Part shown: positions 10,201 through 15,352 of the stretch, one piece after another
How positions within the stretch are numbered: the stretch's first letter is position 1
Layout: every line of letters begins with the position of its first letter
From: Tieghemiomyces parasiticus
Lineage: Eukaryota > Kickxellomycota > Dimargaritomycetes > Dimargaritales > Dimargaritaceae
Direction: 5' to 3'
Length of the DNA: 15,352 bases
Assembly: GCA_027575765.1 (NCBI GenBank)
Contig: JANBPT010001065.1
Location: 1-15,352, forward strand
The notes under the pieces: model-generated
Seen by the model: the letters and a program-made list of their open reading frames with translations, nothing else
The model's database searches: none
Told to the model about the DNA's origin: nothing
Translations under genes and position numbers: made by a program

Positions 10201-10266
10201 GGGTGTGCCGTTGGAATGTGCTGGCTCGCGTAGACACCCAAATCACCTACTTGCAGTGGCAGACAT
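7247..10266 (-). CDS. AIP1: Actin-interacting protein 1 (Aip1/WDR1), WD40 protein, eight exons
   Basis: Aip1 works with cofilin to disassemble actin filaments in cortical patches; the family forms two seven-bladed WD40 propellers. Exons in transcription order: 10266-10251, 10029-9817, 9652-9243, 9115-8547, 8366-8168, 8007-7837, 7670-7523, 7356-7247. They total 1836 nt (611 residues), the usual family length, and every intron phase agrees. The N-terminus reads MSATAKYLFAPNPPTTRGQ, with FAPNPPTTRG diagnostic of the family. WD-type repeat ends include TVRVWD (residues 81-86), IFLYD (214-218) and STVKLWD (258-264). The C-terminal repeat ends SVRVWSLTYPE followed by TAG. The first coding exon is only 16 nt, so a TTG just before exon 2 should not be taken as the start. 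Introns are 127-221 nt. The intron 4 acceptor was chosen from family alignment (THQFE joined to SLTVSLDSQPR). I see no truncation or missing repeat. Single exon edges could be off by a few bases. Confidence 0.93.
10180..10200. repeat. Perfect 8-bp hairpin within AIP1 intron 1
   Basis: ATGGCTAG (10180-10187) and CTAGCCAT (10193-10200) are exact reverse complements around a 5-nt loop. It lies in the first intron of AIP1 about 50 nt below the donor. It could bring the tiny first exon closer to the acceptor or be incidental. Confidence 0.5.
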
Positions 10267-10738
10267 GGTTTCGTCAACAGGCTAATGGGCTCGACGGGGA
10301 TGGAGGGTAAAGGAGGGGGGACTGATGGGTTGTTGAATAGGTAGGCGGCACTAAAAGAGAGATGAGGAGTAAATAGTAGACTATAGTGGTAGGAATGGCC
10401 TATTGGTGACTAAACCCTGTATAGCCAAGGCTACTACGGTGACGTACAGCGTACCCTCTCTCTCTATTGTTTCCCCATTCCTCCCTCTCGAAACGGCTCA
10501 GCGCTTGGCAGCCAGGTCACTATACGCCCCGTCGTCTAGGTTTTCACGGATTTACCGCGTCGTATTTAAGGTTAGTACAAGTCTTGATGCTCACATATTG
10601 ATGGTGATTGACTGTGCAGCCGCCTAGTTCTCTAAAGTAGTTTAATGTATATAGTGAAATTGGCCGATTTGGACAGGTCCTCAAGCCGGACAGGCGTCGA
10701 CCTCATGGCCGAGCAGAACCATTACGACAAAGCAAGGC
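10267..10738. other. Intergenic region between the deacetylase 3' end and the AIP1 start
   Basis: About 470 bp, holding the deacetylase 3' end and the AIP1 promoter (both genes on the minus strand). Just upstream of the AIP1 ATG the minus strand is pyrimidine-rich (complement of 10300-10325). A TTAAATA-like element lies on the minus strand near 10563-10570, too distant to call a TATA box. A short palindrome TAGCCAAGGCTA is at 10422-10433. I see no gene. Confidence 0.55.
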
Positions 10739-13177
10739 TTAGTCCTGCTCCAGGTGCATCAACCGCTGGTCAACCATGGCCATCACCCCTTCGAGGTAAG
10801 CGGGGTCGTTCTCGTCCTGCATGTTACCGGCTGTCACTGCAAGGTCGTGACCGGGCGCATAGGCCCCTGCGTAGTCGTGATCGGGAATTTCGGCGTGCAA
10901 GTCGAGCGGCTCCGACCGGCAAATCAGACTCGTCAAATAGGTATTGCAACGAGCGGCATTGGCATGATGGTAGCCCCCTATGATCCACCGGAGCCGCCGC
11001 CAGGTATATTGTATATGAGGGATGACGAGTGTACGGTCTGGGTTGTTAGTAACGGCAATGGGTGGTGTACGGATCGGCATTTCACTAGCATGGCCTCTAC
11101 CTAGCGGTATCACTTACCGCCCCCTAGGAACAGCGTCGGTACACCTCGGGACTTGACCGCCGCCACGGCCGCTCCGAGACCCGCGGGGGTGAGGTTCCAT
11201 TCGCGGTTGGGATCCTGGGCCATACCTAGAATTGGAAAGGGGCCGTTCACAATGGAGCGAGGCAAAGAAGGATAGGTTCGTATGCAGACTAAACTCATTA
11301 GCATCCGACAACCGGTCCAGTGCTCGGGACGCTATGCAATCACCGCCGTATAAAAACTCACCGTCGCAGCCGCACTGCATGACCACCGCTTGCGGGCGAA
11401 ACCGGTCCCACACCCGGTCCACTGTGAACCGAAATACGCTGTGGAAGTGGGCATCGTTCAGGCCCGTCTGTAGCGGCACATTGAGGCAGTAGAACTTTCC
11501 CTTTCCCCGGCCCACCGCCTCGCAGGATCCGGTGCCCGGAAAGAATCCCGGGGCGTGGCGGTGGAAAGAGAGCGTAAACACCTTCTCGGAGTGTTGGAAG
11601 GCAGCCTCCACCCCGCAGTGGTGGTGCAGGTCACAGTCGATGATGAGGATGGTGTCGAAGGCCTTGCGCATGGCCAAGGTAGCCAGTACAATGTCGTTGA
11701 CGTAGCAGAATCCTGAAGCGCGGTCACTGATGGAAGAGGGCAGCGCGGATAGTAGATAAGGGTGTGCGGTCCAGCGCAGGTCAGTTGATCCGGATGGATG
11801 ATGCGTAGGCCCACGTCTTCACCCTGAGCCTCGCGGTTAAAAAAATTCGAATGGTGCACGTCTGCCAACCGGTAGGGCCAGTGCAGGGCAGTCGCTGCGA
11901 TTAGGGTGTGCGAGGAGAGAAAGGCCCAAACGAGGCAAGACCTACCGTCGAGCGTGGTGCCTGCGTAGAGGACGGTGGAGGTGAGGATTAGCAGAAGGTC
12001 AGACAAGGCAGTCCGTAATATTAGCTAAGGGTGCCAATTTCCAAACCTATCGATGTGACAGGGTGTCTGCCACACCCATCATGCCTAGCCTTGTATCGTA
12101 GGGCTCAGTGACCACTGTACCTGCCGCCGTCCCAGTGTATGGCATATTGGTGTGTCCTCTTCATAAGGGCCAGGGCCGCGACCAGGCTTCCCCCGGCCAC
12201 CAGTCGTGCGTAAGTGCTGATGCCGTCGAAGACCGGACAGTCCTGACGGGAGATAAAAGAGTAGAGCAGGGCAAGTATTTGGTATTTGGAATGGACGTGG
12301 ATTCGAAGGTTAGGAGGTCGATTCGCCTACGCGGCGCTCAGGGAAGCCCAGGAATATGGCATGCGGGTATTGCAACGGGTAAAGATTACATGTTCTAGGC
12401 CATAGCGGGCCCGTCGGCGGGTCCGAGCCGAGTAGGTGACGTCCAGGAGACCATCTTCATCGGAACTCGCCGCAGTGGATACCCCATCCGAATCATCATC
12501 CCCGGCCGAGTCGGTATCCTCATTCGCATCGCGGGTTGCACACCGTCGCTCGTCGAGGCCGCAGAGGAAATCTGGTGGAGTTGGAAGGGAGGCACCAAGG
12601 GTTTGGTGAGGGATAACTTCGCGGTGGGTTAAGCGGATTCGATCAAAGGGGCCTACAAGTTTTACAAGGGGTATACTGCCTGGCCCTATCTTGACCTACC
12701 TACGTAGTCCGAGCTATGGAAACGTTTTAGCTCGCTGGCAGCGGCTAGGGGCGGTTTGACCACATCGACTCTGGCGTCAAGGGATTGCAAAGCACCGTTG
12801 GCGAGTGGTTAGCAGTTAGCGAAACTATTGGGGCCGCTACCTTAGGATTCTTTGCCCACACAGGCAGAGGTTTGGATAAAGGGGGTCGGTCGTGCGCAAC
12901 TCACTTAGGATCCGCCAAGAGACCAAAGGCGCTGACAAGGCCGTGGACCAGACTAGACTGTACAAGGTAAATTGATAAGGCGAGGAGGGCGCGGTGCAGT
13001 GTAGTTGGTTTAGCCCGCCGTTCCTGCATTCGAGCCCGAGAGGTAGCACGGTGCGCAATTCCTTTACTGCTTCGCCGGTTCGGAGCAAAACATTACCCTG
13101 TTCAGATTTGCCGGCAGCCGATCCGCGACACGGGCGTACTCCGGGTCGTACACGTAGGCGATGCGGTCGGAGACCAT
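10739..13177 (-). CDS. Class I histone deacetylase (HDAC8/Hos-like), nine exons, altered HHGDG loop
   Basis: Zinc-dependent lysine deacetylase fold, presumably nuclear. Exons in transcription order: 13177-13097, 12957-12905, 12770-12700, 12571-12390, 12242-12121, 11960-11946, 11726-11362, 11225-11118, 10977-10739. They total 1236 nt (411 residues) with all phases consistent. Blocks: IAYVYDPEY (6-14), SLVHGLVSAFGLL (29-41), FHSSDYV (62-68), acidic insert (about 75-125), YGLEHDCPVFDG, HWDGGRHHARRDRASGFCYV (165-184), DCDLHHHCGVE (205-215), FFPGTG, QCGCDGMAQDP (292-302), LGGGGY (330-335), ARCNTYLT. Numbering runs 29 above human HDAC8, so H171/H172, D205, metal ligands D207, H209 and D296, and Y335 are all kept. 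The family's GD after HH is replaced by H211-C212, losing the Asp partner of the second catalytic His. Exon 6 is a 15-nt micro-exon carrying the HH pair. Two donors (GTAATG, GTAATC) are weak. It may be active, weakened or a pseudo-enzyme. It is divergent from the gene at 13651. Confidence 0.93.
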
Positions 13178-13470
13178 GGTGGAATGGAAAATATGGCGGA
13201 CAGTGAAAATAATAGAAGGCAGGGCAGACCTACCTGTGAGCGGCTTGGCCGCGTACGTGCGCCGGTACTGCAGCCTAGATTCCCTCATGCATCTGCTTCC
13301 GTCTGCCCAGGTGGTCACGATTGAATCTCCCTGGCCCATAGGGATGTCACGAACTATTGGCCAGAGAGGGGCGAAGGAAGGGCTCCGTAACGACGTCACA
13401 ATGTACGAGCCAGTAATGCACTGACGCAATAGGGGCAGTCGCCTGTCAGCTTACGGTTAATGACCACCTC

Positions 13471-13496
13471 GAGAACAGGCACCATTGCCTGTGCTC
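13471..13496. promoter_or_regulatory. Inverted repeat abutting the TATA box, candidate factor-binding site
   Basis: ACAGGCA (13475-13481) and TGCCTGT (13486-13492) are exact reverse complements around CCAT. The symmetry extends, after one mismatch, to GAG (13471-13473) and CTC (13494-13496), giving 10 matched pairs of 11. It ends one base before the TATA element. The symmetry and position suggest a dimeric regulator site. The identity of any regulator is unknown. Confidence 0.5.
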
Positions 13497-13497
13497 A

Positions 13498-13504
13498 TAT
13501 AAAG
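13498..13504 (+). promoter_or_regulatory. TATA box upstream of the HAD-protein gene
   Basis: TATAAAG, preceded by CA, about 147 bp before the ATG at 13651. The following DNA is C/T-rich, as in many fungal 5' leaders. This is a good match to a core TATA element in the right orientation. Confidence 0.5.
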
Positions 13505-13650
13505 CTGTTGCTGCCACGCACCCTACACCGGGACCGAAAGACCCTCGTTCCCTGCTGAATCTGCACTTAACCCTTCCTCTCCAACCTTCGCGAATCACCA
13601 ACGCCATCGACTCCACGAGCCTACCAACCCTACCGCGTCATAAAGCCACT

Positions 13651-14506
13651 ATGGTTGCGCCGGACCTTTCCAGCCCTAGTTCAAGACCAGCTGGGCCGTC
13701 ACGTATTCCTATCCTATTCGTCCTCGACCTGAATGGTACCCTCATGTAAGTGATAAGGTCCCAAGACCGACCGGGCGGTGCGGCACCGTTGGGCCTGCTA
13801 GTGAAGCAGAGATACCATGGTTAACCCGTCAGCACCGGCCTACCTTTCCACTTGGATAGGACACCATGACAGCCCTACCCTTCCCTCTCGGCTAACAGGA
13901 TGGGGACTGCCCGCCCCTTTATCCCCCGTCCCAAATAGTCGACGTAGTTGGGACCGTCGCAAGATTCACATTCGCCCTCACGTCCAGACTTGCTTAGCCT
14001 ACCTCCTCGATCATTTTCATGTCATGATTTGGAGTTCCTCGCGGGCCGCCCGCGTACGCGACATGGCCGAGCGGGTAGCCGGGCCCCAACTTCCTCGGCT
14101 TGAGGCGGTCTGGGACCGCGACCACTGCCCGCGACGGGCCTTTGGGGCTCGACGGGGCTGCAAAGACCTGGAACGTATCTGGATGGCTGCGCGGCTCCCG
14201 GACGACAATGCTGAGGCCCAAGATCTCGCGCTGTCCGCTCCGCCGAGTGGCTTTAGCCACCCTTGGGGGCCAGAATCCACCGTCGCGGTAGACAATTCGC
14301 CGACCAAGCTCACCCATCAGCCTGGTAACCTGATCCCCATCTCAACCTTTTCCTTGAAAGGTGCGGACAGCGACAGCGACCGGGCGTTGCTGGCCTTAGT
14401 CACCTACGCCCAGAGCCTGTACGCTGCCTGGCGCCCAACTAACTTCGACGTACAGACTTATCTGACAGAGCACCCTTGGCCCGGTACTGAACCACTAATT
14501 AGTTGA
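13651..14506 (+). CDS. FCP1/NIF-type HAD-family protein with DLNGT motif, two exons
   Basis: Exon 1 is 13651-13745 and exon 2 is 13939-14506, giving 663 nt and 220 residues. The 193-nt intron has donor GTAAGT, a CTAAC branch-point-like site near 13893, a pyrimidine tract and acceptor AAATAG. HAD motif I is FVLDLNGTLI (23-32), split by the intron just after its end. Motif II is VMIWSSS (60-66), motif III is likely K107 in CKDLERIW, and motif IV is VAVDNSP (147-153). The order and spacing fit the small NLI-interacting/FCP1 homology phosphatases. In active members motif I is DxDxT; here the second Asp is Asn (N28), as in a fungal and plant DLNGTL subgroup, so phosphatase activity is uncertain. 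A second AG, six bases after the chosen acceptor, is a possible in-frame alternative. An ATG at 13817 lies inside the intron and was not used as the start. No signal peptide or membrane segment is seen. Confidence 0.85.
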
Positions 14507-15352
14507 TTAAAGTGCCCGCTTCGGCCACCATGTTTATTAGCTCCCGGACCCAGTGTCCCCCCTTCATTGTACTTATAAATGGTATAAAAGTGTAATCCAG
14601 AAAGCCATTGCTAGTGAGGTGGGGCTAATGTATTCTAGTACCCCAAACCATACAATTACACACAGCGACATGAAGGAACCAACCACGGACACTTTGGATC
14701 GAAACCATGCCATATGTCACTAACGATCCTATGCCGAACATCAAGGTCGGACCACCTTAATGTTCGCTGTACCCAATGCCTCGGCTCCCGGTCCCACCAG
14801 TGTCGTTGCCTAGGCACCAGAAAGGGCCATGGACACGCACGTTCGTGCAACGACCTTCATCTCCACACTCCATGGCATTGTATGGCTATTGGCCCAAGTC
14901 CCAATCGGCCCACTCCCCCTGTCATCTCATTGCCAACCAGAGACAGTATGGGCTGATTGCAATCCATTCCCATTTATCATTTTGGACCCTTTATCCGCCC
15001 CTCGGAGGCCAACCGTTCCACGCCCCGTCCGTGTGGGCAAACGTTTACTTGATCCGAATGGATGACAGAGTGAGGCTTTATGAGCTGACTAATACAGACA
15101 CACTAGCCACCCTGTCATTGCACCCGCCTGAGGTTACTACTGCTAGAAGGGGTGCGTATGTACTTTTCCCCTAGCGTTATGCCCAGAGAGGGGGGGGGCA
15201 ATCTAGAATTGGAAAGCACCTTGTGGCGAATAAAATCAGTGCGACACGAAGTATGTACGCCAGTAGCCGCTAAAGGCACCACATTAACCTGACAACTCCG
15301 CCATTGGCGACCCTTCCTCCCATCCATGCTGTATCCCACTATCGGCTCCATC
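14507..15352. other. Right-end region with no supportable gene
   Basis: After the HAD-protein stop come about 130 bp of AT-rich DNA, including TATAAAAG at 14583-14590, which could be a promoter for a gene further right or part of a 3' end. Overlapping plus-strand frames follow (for example 14776-15174, 132 codons, and 14829-15065, starting at an ATG in fair context). None shows a motif or splice pattern I recognise. A G-run lies at 15190-15198 and an AATAAA at 15229-15234. A first exon of an unseen gene cannot be excluded. Confidence 0.5.

Larger units (their letters stand above)
13178..13650. promoter_or_regulatory. Divergent promoter region between the deacetylase and the HAD-protein gene
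   Basis: 473 bp between two start codons facing away from each other, so both promoters must lie here. The rightward gene has a TATA element (13498-13504) preceded directly by an inverted repeat (13471-13496). The leftward side shows no TATA on the minus strand. No coding frame here matches anything I recognise; short frames near 13178-13424 look like chance. Confidence 0.6.

Noticed and set aside
10754..11104. 116-codon plus-strand frame over the deacetylase 3' exons
   Set aside because: It lies opposite conserved deacetylase exon sequence plus an intron and has no recognisable domain.
11848..11859. A second His-His coding block (Val-His-His-Ser) after a CAG in deacetylase intron 6, first considered as the dyad exon
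   Set aside because: The phase does not match the upstream donor and there is no usable donor close by. The block at 11946-11960 restores the conserved HHARRDRASGF exactly.
13817..13938. ATG at 13817 as start of the HAD protein
   Set aside because: This segment is intronic. Using it loses motif I (DLNGT), which lies in exon 1 and splices in frame to exon 2.
14776..15174. 132-codon plus-strand frame at the right end
   Set aside because: It overlaps other similar-length frames, has no motif, and I cannot link it to exons of a known family.
11222..15214. Repeated CTAGAATTGGAAAG at about 11226 and 15204
   Set aside because: A 14-bp match pair is expected roughly by chance in a window this size, and the flanks differ.
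1..15352. A CRISPR array, toxin-antitoxin, phage or other prokaryote-type system
   Set aside because: There are no spaced direct repeats or compact operons, and the gene structures are clearly spliceosomal.

Overview
The window looks like nuclear DNA of a fungus, possibly an early-diverging one. The evidence is eukaryotic: two genes are split by many short spliceosomal introns (127-221 nt, mostly GTAAGT/GTAGGT/GTGAGT donors), and the genes are housekeeping families found across fungi. The lineage guess is inference only.

Layout. Bases 1 to about 4,850 hold no gene I recognise. At the far left there are two weak candidate exons on the minus strand, then several kilobases with only short, unconvincing ORFs, a 12-nt poly-C run and two clear inverted repeats. 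Bases 4953-6743 (+) encode an intronless SLC38/AVT-type vacuolar amino-acid transporter of 596 residues. Facing it from the right is an eight-exon gene for actin-interacting protein 1 (Aip1/WDR1, 611 residues, 10266 down to 7247). Upstream in the same orientation is a nine-exon class I histone deacetylase gene (411 residues, 13177 down to 10739). It shares a 473-bp divergent promoter region with a two-exon plus-strand gene (13651-14506) for a small FCP1/NIF-type HAD protein of 220 residues carrying DLNGT. The last 0.85 kb holds a TATA-like element but no gene I can defend.

The Aip1, deacetylase and HAD-protein models were assembled by hand: I matched each exon to the family's conserved blocks and checked that every intron phase closes (1836, 1236 and 663 coding nt).

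The most interesting points are in the deacetylase. A 15-nt micro-exon carries the catalytic His-His pair. The normally near-invariant HHGDG loop reads HHHCG, so the Asp that pairs with the second catalytic His is replaced by Cys while all metal ligands and the catalytic Tyr remain. An acidic Ser/Asp-rich insertion of about 40 residues sits before the catalytic core. Other points are a palindrome directly abutting the TATA box of the divergent promoter, a possible in-frame alternative acceptor (30 codons) in AIP1, and an unexplained imperfect hairpin at 2084-2140. I see no CRISPR array, rRNA, tRNA, intact transposon or prokaryote-type system.
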